This document shows, piece by piece, positions 1 through 9,378 of a stretch of DNA of 64,000 nt. How positions within the stretch are numbered: the stretch's first letter is position 1; each line of letters begins with the position of its first letter. This stretch comes from Caccoplasma sp905210875 (GTDB lineage Bacteria > Bacteroidota > Bacteroidia > Bacteroidales > UBA11471), in the NCBI GenBank assembly GCA_963931635.1, contig OZ007034.1, positions 2,480,001-2,544,000 on the forward strand. The letters run 5' to 3'. The translations under genes were made by a program, and so were the position numbers. Under the pieces are notes generated by a model that was not told the DNA's origin, made no database searches, and saw only the letters and a program-made list of their open reading frames with translations.

Positions 1-47
1 TTTTCCGTGAATAAATATTCGATATTTTTTACTCAATTATATATAAA

Positions 48-764
48 ATGATTCATTTGAAAACTATTTCGCTTTTACGAGGAAAGGCGGAACTGGGAAA
101 TTTGCCTGATGGTAAATTATTGATTAATACTATCAATGCTCATTCGTATAATAATGCGCAAAAAGACCCGCTCTTTGCTGAGGCGTTATTGTCGGGTGGA
201 ATGTTGATACCCGACGGAGAGAGTATCGTGCTGGCTGTTCGCTGGCTGCGACATGAGCATATCGAACGGATCCCAGGTTGGGACCTGTTTAAGTACGAGA
301 TGGATCGTCTCAATCAAAAGGGTGGAACCTGTTTCTTCTTGGGCGCTAGTGAAAAGACGCTTCAACTGATTAAGGAGAAAGCACTGGTAGTATATCCTCA
401 TATCACTGTCGCGACCTACTCCCCACCATTCAAATCGGTATTTACTGATGAAGATAACCGAGCCATGATAGAAGCAGTAAACCGTGTGAAACCGGATCTT
501 CTATGGGTAGGCATGACAGCCCCCAAACAAGAAAAATGGGCGTATACTCATTATGACGAGCTCGACGTACGGGGTCATATTGGGGCTATTGGTGCGGTAT
601 TCGACTTCTTTGCCGGTACCGTAAAGCGGGCTCCTGAAGCCTGGCAGAAGCGGGGTTTGGAGTGGGCCTATCGTCTGCTGAAAGAACCCCGACGCATGTG
701 GCGGCGCTATCTGCTGGGAAACCTGATCTTCTTCCGTTACATGATAAAAGAGAAATTCGGATAA
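48..764 (+). CDS. WecG/TagA/CpsF-family glycosyltransferase
   Basis: This 238-residue protein matches the WecG/TagA/CpsF family (GT26), which transfers a sugar such as N-acetylmannosamine onto a lipid-linked intermediate at the inner face of the membrane during surface polysaccharide synthesis. Family signatures are visible: an N-terminal stretch ending in a PDG motif (about residue 56), the central KPDLLWVGMTAPKQEKW block, and the C-terminal DFFAGTVKRAP...LEW.YRL..EPRR..RY signature. The length is typical. It starts at the first ATG and no Shine-Dalgarno site is visible. Upstream sequence is cut by the window, so its operon is unknown; a terminator follows it. The sugar donor cannot be told from sequence. 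Confidence 0.9.
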   Translation: MIHLKTISLLRGKAELGNLPDGKLLINTINAHSYNNAQKDPLFAEALLSGGMLIPDGESIVLAVRWLRHEHIERIPGWDLFKYEMDRLNQKGGTCFFLGASEKTLQLIKEKALVVYPHITVATYSPPFKSVFTDEDNRAMIEAVNRVKPDLLWVGMTAPKQEKWAYTHYDELDVRGHIGAIGAVFDFFAGTVKRAPEAWQKRGLEWAYRLLKEPRRMWRRYLLGNLIFFRYMIKEKFG

Positions 765-833
765 AACCCAATAAAAAAGAGCGTGATACGCAGAGATATT
801 TTGAAAATATTCCGACATTTTTACAGATAAAAG

Positions 834-880
834 AAATGCGAAAAAGGTACTGACAACCGACTTTTCGCATTTTTGTTTTT
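834..880 (+). terminator. Intrinsic terminator after the WecG-family gene
   Basis: An 11-bp perfect stem (arms 834-844 and 862-872, AAATGCGAAAA with TTTTCGCATTT) is followed by a T-rich run. It lies 70 bases after the glycosyltransferase stop and before the next promoter. Confidence 0.75.
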
Positions 881-918
881 TAATCTGTGCTTTTGTGCTG
901 TTTTTTCCATAATTCTAT

Positions 919-926
919 TACCTTTG
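919..926 (+). promoter_or_regulatory. -7 box before the aminotransferase gene
   Basis: TACCTTTG fits the Bacteroidota -7 consensus TAnnTTTG and lies 30 bases before the ATG at 957. The -33 TTG is less certain: the nearest one is 23 bases upstream. Confidence 0.55.
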
Positions 927-956
927 CCAATCAATATATAGAAAAAGCCCTATTAT

Positions 957-2156
957 ATGCCTAAAATATCCGAGCGGGGACAAATCATGCCCGCCTCACC
1001 TATTCGCAAACTTGTGCCGTTGGCCAATAAAGCCAAAAAACGGGGAATCAAAGTATATCATCTGAATATCGGTCAGCCCGACCTGCCAACGCCCGAAGTG
1101 GGGCTTGAAGCCGCCCGTCACATCGACCGCAAGGTGTTGGAGTACAGCCCGAGTGAAGGAATCTACAGTTTTCGTGAAAAGCTGGTGGGTTATTATGCCA
1201 AGTTCAACATCAATGTCAATGTCGATGATATTATCATCACAACCGGTGGATCAGAAGCTGTGCTCTTTGCATTCATGGCCTGCCTCGACCCCGGAGATGA
1301 AATCATCGTGCCAGAACCGGCATATGCCAACTATATGGCGTTTGCCATATCGGCCGGAGCCACCATCAAAACGTTACCTTCTTCAATCGACGAAGGGTTT
1401 GCTCTCCCACCCATAGAGAAGTTTGAAGAACTGATAACTCCCCGTACCAAAGGTATATTGATATGTAACCCCAACAATCCTACGGGTTATCTGTATACAC
1501 AAAAAGAGATGAACCAGATACGCGACATTGTGAAAAAACACGATCTGTTTCTCTTTTCCGATGAAGTGTATCGCGAATTCTGTTATACGGGAGCTGCCTA
1601 CATTTCGGCTTTTCATCTTTCCGGGATTGAAAATAATGTTGTACTCATAGACTCGGTTTCAAAACGATACAGCGAATGTGGCATCCGCATCGGAGCGCTC
1701 ATCACCAAAAACGAAGAGCTGAAAAAGAATGTGATGAAGTTCTGTCAGGCCCGGTTGAGCCCTCCCCTTATAGGCCAAATCATAGCCGAAGCCTCACTCG
1801 ATGCATCGGCCGAATACATGTCGGAAGTTTACAACGAATATGTTGAACGGCGCAAATTCCTGATTGACGGCATTAATCGTATTCCCGGCTGCTACTCACC
1901 CATTCCCATGGGAGCTTTCTATACCATGGCCAAGTTGCCGGTAGATAATGCCGATGACTTCTGCGCCTGGTGTCTCGAACATTTTGAATATGAAGGGCAG
2001 ACCGTATTCATGGCGCCCGGTTCGGGATTCTATACGACACCGGGGCTTGGGTACAATGAAGTGCGACTGGCCTATGTCTTGAAGAAAGAAGACCTGGCCA
2101 AGGCCTTAATCGTGCTGCAAAAAGCCCTGGAGGCCTACCCGGGACGTACCTTATGA
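957..2156 (+). CDS. Pyridoxal-phosphate aminotransferase, class I/II
   Basis: A fold-type I PLP aminotransferase of 399 residues, in the aspartate/aromatic aminotransferase group. Visible are the NPNNPTG substrate-binding motif (about residues 171-177), the SDEVYREF segment that contacts the cofactor, and the SVSKRYSECGIRIG motif with the Schiff-base lysine at about residue 236. The C-terminal arginine expected to bind the substrate carboxylate lies in the NEVRLAYV motif. The amino donor is unclear; many Bacteroidales annotate it as aspartate aminotransferase. Its stop overlaps the start of the next gene (ATGA), so the two are probably translationally coupled. Confidence 0.88.
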   Translation: MPKISERGQIMPASPIRKLVPLANKAKKRGIKVYHLNIGQPDLPTPEVGLEAARHIDRKVLEYSPSEGIYSFREKLVGYYAKFNINVNVDDIIITTGGSEAVLFAFMACLDPGDEIIVPEPAYANYMAFAISAGATIKTLPSSIDEGFALPPIEKFEELITPRTKGILICNPNNPTGYLYTQKEMNQIRDIVKKHDLFLFSDEVYREFCYTGAAYISAFHLSGIENNVVLIDSVSKRYSECGIRIGALITKNEELKKNVMKFCQARLSPPLIGQIIAEASLDASAEYMSEVYNEYVERRKFLIDGINRIPGCYSPIPMGAFYTMAKLPVDNADDFCAWCLEHFEYEGQTVFMAPGSGFYTTPGLGYNEVRLAYVLKKEDLAKALIVLQKALEAYPGRTL

Positions 2157-3400
2157 AGGTAGAACTGTTTATTGCCAAACGCATTCATACCCGGGGCGGA
2201 AAAACCGGCCCGGCACAAACTCCTCCGGCCATACGCATTGCGACATGGGGTGTCGCATTGGGTATGGCCATTATGATTCTGGCCGTTTCGATTGTCATTG
2301 GCTTCAAGCGAGAAATCAGTGAAAAGGTAATAGGTTTCGGCTCTCATATCCAAATAACGGGAGCCCCTTTTGAGAATGCCTACGAGACATCGCCCATAGC
2401 CCTCTCTCCTGCCATCGACTCGATACTGGCTGCCCAACCGTCGATAGACAATTATGCCTTGTTTGCCATAAAACCCGGTATACTGAAAACCGACTCCGAT
2501 TTTCTGGGCATCTCCTTAAAAGGCATTACACCCGACTATCCGACCGATTTTATTGAGAGCTACTTAACCGACGGGCGCATGCCTCAACTCGACAGAGACT
2601 CTCCCAGTAACGAAATACTCCTGTCACAGTATATGGCCGACAAATTGCGTCTGAAAGTGGGTGATGCCATCTATTGCTATTTTGTCGAAGAGAGTGTACG
2701 CGCCCGCAAGTTTGTGATATCGGGTATCTACCAGACCAACCTGACTGAGTATGACCAGGTATTTGCTTTCGGCGATGCCCGCCAGGTGCAATCGCTCAAC
2801 CGCTGGGCTGCCGACCAATATAGCGGCATTGAAGTACGCTTGAAGAATGTCGATGATCTCGACCGTGTAAACGAACAGCTCTATGGCGAACTTCTGTTTA
2901 AGAAAGACAAATACCATGCATCGTATTTTTCCCATACCATACGGGAGCTTAATCCGCAACTTTTCAATTGGCTTGATTTACTCGACATGAATGTGTGGGT
3001 GATTCTTGCACTCATGTCACTAGTATCGGGCTTTACCATGATTTCGGGGCTACTTGTCATCATACTTGAACACACCCGGATGATAGGGATATTGAAAACG
3101 CTTGGAGCACCGAATATTTCCATACGCAAAATATTCATCTATGTAGCGTTGTTTCTTGTGGGGCGCGGTATGTTATGGGGAAATGTTATCGGCATTACAT
3201 TGTGCCTGTTGCAATACTTCTTTCACATTATCAGGCTCGACCCCGAGATTTACTACATTCCGGCCGTACCCATAACACTCCACATCGGATATCTTGTGCT
3301 GCTTAATGTTGCAGCGTTTATTGTCTCCGTTGCCATGCTGATAGGTCCCTCCTATATTATTGCACGAATAAGCCCCGTAAAAACAGTTAAATTTGAATAA
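2153..3400 (+). CDS. LolE/FtsX-type ABC transporter permease
   Basis: A 415-residue inner-membrane permease of the lipoprotein-releasing (LolC/LolE) or MacB-FtsX class. It has the family's 4-helix layout: one helix near residues 30-52 (IATWGVALGMAIMILAVSIVIGF), a periplasmic domain of about 200 residues, then three C-terminal helices (about 277-400). ILKTLGAPNISIRKIF between helices 2 and 3 is the coupling region that touches the ATPase. By homology it would help release lipoproteins from the inner membrane. No ATPase partner lies nearby, so it would be encoded elsewhere. It overlaps the aminotransferase by 4 bases. Confidence 0.85.
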   Translation: MKVELFIAKRIHTRGGKTGPAQTPPAIRIATWGVALGMAIMILAVSIVIGFKREISEKVIGFGSHIQITGAPFENAYETSPIALSPAIDSILAAQPSIDNYALFAIKPGILKTDSDFLGISLKGITPDYPTDFIESYLTDGRMPQLDRDSPSNEILLSQYMADKLRLKVGDAIYCYFVEESVRARKFVISGIYQTNLTEYDQVFAFGDARQVQSLNRWAADQYSGIEVRLKNVDDLDRVNEQLYGELLFKKDKYHASYFSHTIRELNPQLFNWLDLLDMNVWVILALMSLVSGFTMISGLLVIILEHTRMIGILKTLGAPNISIRKIFIYVALFLVGRGMLWGNVIGITLCLLQYFFHIIRLDPEIYYIPAVPITLHIGYLVLLNVAAFIVSVAMLIGPSYIIARISPVKTVKFE

Positions 3401-3409
3401 CAGCAATCC

Positions 3410-3439
3410 TTGCCCTATTCGATTTTATTTGTACATTTG
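3410..3439 (+). promoter_or_regulatory. Promoter of the 203-residue membrane protein gene
   Basis: TTG at 3410-3412 and TACATTTG at 3432-3439 are separated by 19 bases, a textbook Bacteroidota promoter, about 64 bases before the ATG at 3503. Confidence 0.75.
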
Positions 3440-3502
3440 TAACTGAAAAGAAGAATTTAATTTCCTTGTGTCTCATATATTCAACATTAAATTCTTTTTG
3501 CT

Positions 3503-4114
3503 ATGGAAAAACAGACTTTACATTTCGAAGAGACTCTTGTAGACGGCATCACATATGCCGTAATGAATTTTTTCCAGTTGGTCGGTTGCTTGATTCTGTA
3601 TCTTCTGACGATATGGGTTCCCTATGTGAATATAGGTACGACTATTGCCATGTCGTATTTGCCGGTAAAAATTGCCAATGAAGAAGCCATATCTCCCACT
3701 CATATCTTTAATGCCGGATACAGGAAGCACATGAGTCACTTCTTCATATTATGCGGCATCATGCTTATTTCCTTTATTCCCTCACTGTGTCTCTTTGTCG
3801 TTCCTGCCATCGTACTGTATTGGGCATGGTCGCTCTCGTTCTATTTTCTTCTGGAAAAAGGAAAAAGCCCCATCGAGGCGCTCAAAGCTTCGTACGATGC
3901 CACCGATGGCAGCAAATGGTGCATTTTCAGAATATCTATGGTAATAGGCATTACTCATTTCATTGCATATTACATTGTCAACAAACTCATATGCATATTT
4001 ATTCCATACTGGATATTCATCATCTTGAACATAATAATCGTCTTGTTTCTTGTGACCATATCATACGGACTTGCCGCTTCGATGTGGAAGCAACTGAAAG
4101 ATAATGTTGAATAA
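3503..4114 (+). CDS. Multi-pass membrane protein of unknown function
   Basis: I do not recognise a family with certainty. The 203-residue protein has about four or five hydrophobic segments (roughly 22-45, 82-120, 140-165 and 170-192), few charged residues and no cleavable signal peptide. GKSPIEALKASYDATDGSKWCIF, a soluble stretch between membrane pairs, resembles the interhelical segments of uncharacterised DUF4013/DUF975-like membrane proteins, but that is only an impression. It has its own promoter and a strong terminator, so it is a single-gene unit. No catalytic motif is visible. Confidence 0.75.
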   Translation: MEKQTLHFEETLVDGITYAVMNFFQLVGCLILYLLTIWVPYVNIGTTIAMSYLPVKIANEEAISPTHIFNAGYRKHMSHFFILCGIMLISFIPSLCLFVVPAIVLYWAWSLSFYFLLEKGKSPIEALKASYDATDGSKWCIFRISMVIGITHFIAYYIVNKLICIFIPYWIFIILNIIIVLFLVTISYGLAASMWKQLKDNVE

Positions 4115-4135
4115 CAAATTCTGACATAACAGATG

Positions 4136-4191
4136 CAACAGGGAAACATTCTTTCAACACACTTTTAAGAATCTGTTTCCCTGTTGTTTTT
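4136..4191 (+). terminator. Intrinsic terminator after the membrane protein gene
   Basis: Perfect 13-bp arms (4136-4148 CAACAGGGAAACA and 4174-4186) extend further with a 2-base bulge and are followed by a T run. It ends just before the YfcE-like gene at 4208. Confidence 0.85.
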
Positions 4192-4207
4192 ATCTCATAG
4201 TGAATAG

Positions 4208-4705
4208 ATGAAGCGCATAGGACTGTTATCGGATACTCATGCATGGTGGGACGACCGCTATGCTCTCTATTTTGAGTCGTGCGACGAAATATGGCATGCA
4301 GGTGACATAGGTTCTCTCGATGTGGCTCGTAAACTCGAAGCCATAAAACCACTGCGGGCCGTATATGGAAATATCGACGGGCAGGAGATACGAGCCATCT
4401 ACCCCAAAAGCCAACGGTTCACCATTGAAGGGGCTGACGTGTGGATAACCCATATCGGTGGTTACCCGGGTAAATACGACGCATCTGTTGTCCCGGAAAT
4501 ATTCAGAAATCCTCCTGCTCTCTTTGTTTCGGGACACTCCCATATACTTAAAGTAATGTATGACAAAAAATTACAGCTTTTACATATTAATCCCGGAGCT
4601 GCCGGAAAGTATGGCTTTCACAAGCAACGTACACTGGTGCGCTTCACTGTCGACTCGGGTCGCTTCTCCAACCTAGAAGTCATCGAACTGGCCGACAAAC
4701 GCTAA
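4208..4705 (+). CDS. YfcE/MJ0936-type metallophosphodiesterase
   Basis: A calcineurin-like phosphoesterase of 165 residues, the usual size of the small YfcE/MJ0936 class that hydrolyses phosphodiesters with two bound metals. The metal ligands are all present in order: LLSDTHAW (D8, H10), HAGDIGS, YGNIDG, THIGG and SGHSH. The natural substrate is unknown for most of this class. It begins 16 bases after the upstream terminator's T run and is followed 46 bases later by sppA, without an obvious promoter between them, so the two may be co-transcribed. Confidence 0.9.
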   Translation: MKRIGLLSDTHAWWDDRYALYFESCDEIWHAGDIGSLDVARKLEAIKPLRAVYGNIDGQEIRAIYPKSQRFTIEGADVWITHIGGYPGKYDASVVPEIFRNPPALFVSGHSHILKVMYDKKLQLLHINPGAAGKYGFHKQRTLVRFTVDSGRFSNLEVIELADKR

Positions 4706-4751
4706 ATTCAGAATATATCAAAAACAAATCACCCACTAATAATTATTATCT

Positions 4752-6527
4752 ATGAAAGATTTTCTCAAATTTACCCTAGCTACCATTGTAGGCTTACTCA
4801 TAACAGGAGCCATTGTAACCGTGCTTGGCATCGTGACCCTACTGGGCTTTGCCGCAACAGCCGACACAGAAACTGCTGTCAAAGAGAATTCTGTTTTTGT
4901 ACTGGACCTGAAAGGGAATGTTTCGGAACGGAGTTTCGACAATCCGTTCGGATCACTGTTTGGCGACAACACCACAATCAACGGACTGGACGACATCGTT
5001 GCTTCCATCAAAAAAGCAAAAGAAAACCCGAATATCAAAGGTCTCTGCCTCAATGCCGGCGGATTTGCCTGTTCGACGGCCTCTCTGCAAGAAATCCGCC
5101 GTGCACTTGCCGATTTCAAGGAGAGCGGTAAATTCCTTATCGCCTATGGCGACAGTTATACGCAAAGCACCTACTACCTGGCCAGTATTGCCGACAACGT
5201 GATACTCAACCCCTCGGGCAACATATCATGGCACGGTATGGCCAGCCGTATTATGTTCTACAAAGATCTCCTGGCAAAAGTAGGTGTGGAGATGCAGGTA
5301 TTCCGTGTAGGAACCTATAAATCGGCGGTAGAACCTTACATTGCCAACGAAATGAGCAAGGCCAACAAGGAACAGACTCTGGCTTACATGCAATCGCTCT
5401 GGAATCAAATAGCAAGCGATGTATCGGCATCACGGCATTTGTCTACCGACTCTCTGAATATGCTGGCCGATAAAAACATGGATTATGTGCCGGCAGCAGA
5501 ATACATACAATGCGGACTCGCCGATACATTAATGTATAAAGATCAAGTCGTTGACTATCTGAAAACGCGACTGGGAATAACCGAAGCCAAAAAGAAACCC
5601 AGTGTCTTGACCCTTGGCGAGATGTTGAACGTAAAAGAAACAGCCCCCAAAAACAAAAGTAAGAATCTGATAGCCGTATATTACGCCTACGGATCGATAG
5701 ACAATGCCATGGGAGGCTCATTCGGGACCGAAGGCATACACTCCGAGCAAGTGATACTCGACCTTCGTCGACTGCGTGAGGACGATAACGTAAAAGCTGT
5801 CGTAATGCGCGTCAACTCCCCCGGTGGAAGTGCATACGGAAGTGAACAGATATGGAGAGAGGTTTCGTTGCTAAAAGAGAAAAAACCGGTTGTCGTATCG
5901 ATGGGCGACTATGCTGCATCGGGAGGATACTACATTTCTTGTGCGGCCGACTGGATTGTGGCCGAAGCTACAACTCTTACCGGCTCCATCGGTATATTCG
6001 GCATGATACCTGACCCGTCGAAATTACTCACCGAGACTCTTGACCTTCATTTTGACGGAGTAAAAACAAATCGCCTTGCCGATATGGGAGCCATGGGTCG
6101 TCCCATGAATACCGAAGAGCGCAACCTGTTCCAAAATATGGTCAATGACGGTTATGAACTCTTTACCAAGCGTTGTGCCGACGGTCGAGGCATGTCGGTC
6201 GATGCCATAAAGAAAATTGCCGAGGGTCGCGTATGGACCGGAGAGATGGCCAAGAGTCTGAACCTTGTCGATCAACTCGGTGGTATCGACGATGCCATAG
6301 CCGCAGCTGCCGATCGAGCCAAATTGGACAATTACCGCATCATAACTTATCCAGAGAAAACCGACTTCATGACTAAACTTCTTTCCAACGTAAGTCCCGA
6401 ACGTTACATCAACGAAAAAGTAGAATCAATGTTCGGCTCTTACGGTAAAGGTCTGCTTTTCTTAAAGAACATAGATAAAATCGACCGGCTGCAAGCTCTG
6501 ATGCCGTTTGATATCGTTATCGAATAA
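4752..6527 (+). CDS. sppA: Signal peptide peptidase SppA, 67-kDa type
   Basis: SppA is a membrane-anchored serine protease that degrades signal peptides left in the membrane. The 591-residue length fits the long tandem-domain form (E. coli type). One N-terminal helix (about 8-38) anchors it. The catalytic lysine is expected at K190 in RVGTYKSAVEPY, in the first domain, and the nucleophile is S390 in DYAASGGYYIS, in the second; this matches the split Lys/Ser dyad of the family (K209/S409 in E. coli). A terminator follows. Confidence 0.93.
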   Translation: MKDFLKFTLATIVGLLITGAIVTVLGIVTLLGFAATADTETAVKENSVFVLDLKGNVSERSFDNPFGSLFGDNTTINGLDDIVASIKKAKENPNIKGLCLNAGGFACSTASLQEIRRALADFKESGKFLIAYGDSYTQSTYYLASIADNVILNPSGNISWHGMASRIMFYKDLLAKVGVEMQVFRVGTYKSAVEPYIANEMSKANKEQTLAYMQSLWNQIASDVSASRHLSTDSLNMLADKNMDYVPAAEYIQCGLADTLMYKDQVVDYLKTRLGITEAKKKPSVLTLGEMLNVKETAPKNKSKNLIAVYYAYGSIDNAMGGSFGTEGIHSEQVILDLRRLREDDNVKAVVMRVNSPGGSAYGSEQIWREVSLLKEKKPVVVSMGDYAASGGYYISCAADWIVAEATTLTGSIGIFGMIPDPSKLLTETLDLHFDGVKTNRLADMGAMGRPMNTEERNLFQNMVNDGYELFTKRCADGRGMSVDAIKKIAEGRVWTGEMAKSLNLVDQLGGIDDAIAAAADRAKLDNYRIITYPEKTDFMTKLLSNVSPERYINEKVESMFGSYGKGLLFLKNIDKIDRLQALMPFDIVIE

Positions 6528-6550
6528 GAGTGCTCTACATTTCTATCTTT

Positions 6551-6592
6551 TATCGTCCGATGGGCCCATATACCTGTCGGACGATATTTTTT
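6551..6592 (+). terminator. Intrinsic terminator after sppA
   Basis: A perfect 10-bp stem (6551-6560 TATCGTCCGA and 6577-6586) is followed by six T residues. Confidence 0.85.
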
Positions 6593-6672
6593 CAATCCAT
6601 CTCCACGCTTATTTGTAGCCGATTTAAACAATTTTATTGGGCTCAAAGCTTTTATTTCTCGTTTGGAATCGT

Positions 6673-6680
6673 TATATTTG
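6673..6680 (+). promoter_or_regulatory. Candidate -7 box for phoH
   Basis: TATATTTG fits TAnnTTTG; no TTG stands at the right distance upstream. If used, it leaves a leader of about 125 bases that contains the short ORF at 6708. Confidence 0.4.
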
Positions 6681-6707
6681 TAAGACGCCAAAGGAGGTTG
6701 TGACCAA

Positions 6708-6776
6708 ATGACCCAAGCTCAGGAGGCGAAAAAAGTCCTCTTTCGTCGCACTCCTATTTCTGCCATACACGAATAG
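6708..6776 (+). other. Possible 22-codon upstream ORF with strong Shine-Dalgarno site
   Basis: An AAAGGAGG sequence (6690-6697) sits about 10 bases before an ATG that opens 22 codons (MTQAQEAKKVLFRRTPISAI, then two residues) and closes with TAG. Such purine-rich ribosome sites are rare elsewhere in this window. It ends 35 bases before the phoH start and in a different frame. It could be a leader peptide, or chance; there is no direct evidence of translation. Confidence 0.3.
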
Positions 6777-6811
6777 TCTGCATTCGATATAACCTTAAAA
6801 ACTATTGCGCC

Positions 6812-8128
6812 ATGGGAAAAAAGAATTTCGTTTTGGACACCAATGTTCTTCTGCATGACCACAAGTGTATTTTCAACTTTCAGGAGAACGATATTTTTAT
6901 CCCGATTATCGTATTGGAAGAGTTGGACAAATTCAAGAAAGGGAACGAGGAAATTAATTACAATGCCCGGGAATTTGCCCGTCAACTCGACAAATATACC
7001 GATAAAGACTTCTTTGAAAAGGGAGCACAACTGGGCCCCGACCTGGGCCGATTGTCGATTATCGTCAACTGCTCACTCAATAAACGAGTAAAGGAAGCTT
7101 TTCACGAAGATAAGCCCGACCATCGCATTCTATCAGCGGCCATAGAGGTTGCCGAGCAACATAAGGATATGCGCACCATCTTTGTAACCAAGGATATAAA
7201 TCTGCGCATGAAGGCTCGTGCCTTGGGTATCGAAACCGAAGACTATACCAACGACAAAGTAAAAAATGACGATCTTTTTGCCAATGAACATCGTACGATT
7301 ATCGGTGTAGCTCCCGATATAATCGATGCCATATACAGTTCAAAAAAAGGAATCCCCGCAGAACAAATTGGCGTAAAATTACGAACCAATGAATGTTTTG
7401 TTCTCGACAGTGGAACCTCTTCGGTGCTCGCTCGCTATGTAACTGCCGAAGGTATGGTGAGGAAAGTGACCAAGGAAAAAAATTTCGGCATAGAACCACG
7501 CAATGCCGAACAAGCGTTTGCATTTGATTTATTGAATGACGACAGCATTAAACTGCTGGCCATTACCGGTAAAGCCGGAACAGGAAAAACCCTTTTGGCC
7601 CTGGCCGGAGCCTTGAAACAGCACGGACTGTACAAGCAGATACTCCTTGCCCGCCCCATCGTTTCTCTCTCAAACAAAGATCTTGGATTCCTTCCCGGCG
7701 ACGAGAAACAAAAAATAGCGCCCTACATGCAACCCCTCTTTGACAATCTGAATGTGATTAAACGGCAATTCTCTCTCGACAGCAACGATTACCGTGCCCT
7801 TCAAGAGATGCAAGCCGGCGGGAATCTGGTTATCGAAGCTCTGGCCTACATTCGGGGGCGTAGCTTGTCCGACACATTTTGTATCATAGATGAAGCCCAG
7901 AACCTTACACCGCACGAGATTAAAACCATCATCACCCGTGCTGCCGAAGGTACCAAGATGGTCTTTACCGGTGATGTGTACCAAATCGACTCTCCCTACC
8001 TCGATACCCAGTCAAACGGTCTGGCCTATATGATAGACCGTATGCAGGGGCAAGAAATCTTCGGACACGTCAATCTGGTAAAAGGCGAGCGCAGCAAACT
8101 CTCGGAGTTGGCCAGTAATTTGTTATAA
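6812..8128 (+). CDS. PhoH-like ATPase with N-terminal PIN domain
   Basis: A 438-residue fusion of a PIN ribonuclease-like domain (about 1-150, starting KNFVLDTNVLLHD with the first acidic metal ligand) and a PhoH ATPase domain (about 225-438). The ATPase has a Walker A motif GKAGTGKT near residue 253 and a Walker B motif IIDEAQN near 358. PIN-PhoH proteins (PhoH2 class) are thought to unwind and cleave RNA, but the cellular role in Bacteroidota is not settled. The length is normal for the fused form. Its leader is unusually long and may contain a short ORF. A very stable terminator follows. Confidence 0.92.
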   Translation: MGKKNFVLDTNVLLHDHKCIFNFQENDIFIPIIVLEELDKFKKGNEEINYNAREFARQLDKYTDKDFFEKGAQLGPDLGRLSIIVNCSLNKRVKEAFHEDKPDHRILSAAIEVAEQHKDMRTIFVTKDINLRMKARALGIETEDYTNDKVKNDDLFANEHRTIIGVAPDIIDAIYSSKKGIPAEQIGVKLRTNECFVLDSGTSSVLARYVTAEGMVRKVTKEKNFGIEPRNAEQAFAFDLLNDDSIKLLAITGKAGTGKTLLALAGALKQHGLYKQILLARPIVSLSNKDLGFLPGDEKQKIAPYMQPLFDNLNVIKRQFSLDSNDYRALQEMQAGGNLVIEALAYIRGRSLSDTFCIIDEAQNLTPHEIKTIITRAAEGTKMVFTGDVYQIDSPYLDTQSNGLAYMIDRMQGQEIFGHVNLVKGERSKLSELASNLL

Positions 8129-8144
8129 TTCGACCCTACTATTG

Positions 8145-8191
8145 ACTTCAAAGCCAGCCTGCCAATACGGCAGGCTGGCTTTGAAGTTTTT
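8145..8191 (+). terminator. Very stable intrinsic terminator after phoH
   Basis: A 19-bp perfect stem (8145-8163 and 8169-8187) with a 5-base loop AATAC, followed by a T run; the strongest terminator in the window. Confidence 0.93.
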
Positions 8192-8265
8192 CCACGACCT
8201 TTCTGAATATGACCGTAAAGCTATTTCTTATTTTCTTTCTTTTACTTCTTTTGGTAAATATAATA

Positions 8266-8296
8266 TTGGATTATTCGTTTCTGCATTGTATCTTTG
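8266..8296 (+). promoter_or_regulatory. Promoter of the malate dehydrogenase gene
   Basis: TTG at 8266-8268 and TATCTTTG at 8289-8296 are separated by 20 bases, 54 bases before the ATG at 8351. Confidence 0.8.
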
Positions 8297-8350
8297 CAGA
8301 ATAAATATGATAAAAAGATAAAGAACTGATAACAAATAAATTACACAATT

Positions 8351-9352
8351 ATGAATTTTGTTACGAACGAAAAACTCACCATTGTGGGTGCAGCCGGTAT
8401 GATTGGCTCGAACATGGCACAAACTGCCATCATGATGAAATTGACTCCCAACATCTGTCTTTACGATCCCTATGCATCGGGTCTGGAAGGCGTTGCTGAA
8501 GAGTTGTTCCATTGCGGTTTTGAAGGGGTAAACATCACCTATACCTCCGACATCAAAGAGGCATTGACTGGAGCCAAATACATCATCAATTCGGGTGGTG
8601 CTGCCCGTAAAGCCGGCATGACCCGTGAAGACCTGCTCAAAGGCAATGCTGCCATTGCCGAAGAGTTTGGTCAAAACGTAAAGAAATATTGCCCCGACGT
8701 TAAACACATCGTCATCATTTTCAATCCGGCCGACATTACCGGTCTTATCGTTCTTCTGCACTCGGGCCTGAAACCCTCACAGGTTACAACTCTGGCCGCT
8801 CTCGACTCTACCCGTCTGCGCAGCGAACTTGCCAAATATTTCCATATTTCGATGGATGCCGTAGAAAACTGCCGTACCTATGGCGGCCATGGTGAACAAA
8901 TGGCTGTCTTTGCCTCAACGGCCAAAGTGAACGGTAAACCGCTGACCGAAATTATCGGAACCGATGCTTTATCGAAAGAGCAATGGGCCGAGATACAACA
9001 AAAGGTAACCAAAGGTGGTGCCAACATCATTGCCCTGCGCGGTCGCTCCTCGTTCCAAAGCCCCGCTTACGTGTCGGTAGAGATGATTGCTGCCGCCATG
9101 GGTGGACAGCCCTTCCGCTGGCCGGCCGGAACGTATGTATCGAACGGTAAATTTGACCACATCATGATGGCATGGGAAACCAGCATCTCAGCCGATGGAT
9201 GCCACCTGAAAGAGGTAAAAGGTACTCCCGAGGAAGAGGCTGCCCTCGAAAAGAGCTACGAACACCTCTGCGCTCTCCGCGACGAAGTAATCGCCATGGG
9301 TGTACTGCCAGCTATCAGCGAGTGGAACAAAATCAACCCCAACATTCGATAA
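8351..9352 (+). CDS. mdh: Malate dehydrogenase
   Basis: A 333-residue NAD-dependent malate/lactate dehydrogenase family member. It opens with a Rossmann nucleotide site (IVGAAGMIGSNMAQ, about 11-25) and has the LDSTRLRSELAKYF segment and the active-site region YGGHGEQMAVF with the catalytic histidine. In anaerobic Bacteroidales malate dehydrogenase works in the reductive branch from oxaloacetate to fumarate and succinate, which fits the methylmalonyl-CoA mutase encoded further along. It is transcribed alone from its own promoter with a terminator after it. Confidence 0.9.
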   Translation: MNFVTNEKLTIVGAAGMIGSNMAQTAIMMKLTPNICLYDPYASGLEGVAEELFHCGFEGVNITYTSDIKEALTGAKYIINSGGAARKAGMTREDLLKGNAAIAEEFGQNVKKYCPDVKHIVIIFNPADITGLIVLLHSGLKPSQVTTLAALDSTRLRSELAKYFHISMDAVENCRTYGGHGEQMAVFASTAKVNGKPLTEIIGTDALSKEQWAEIQQKVTKGGANIIALRGRSSFQSPAYVSVEMIAAAMGGQPFRWPAGTYVSNGKFDHIMMAWETSISADGCHLKEVKGTPEEEAALEKSYEHLCALRDEVIAMGVLPAISEWNKINPNIR

Positions 9353-9378
9353 TCATCACGAATTTCTCGCAATAAAAC

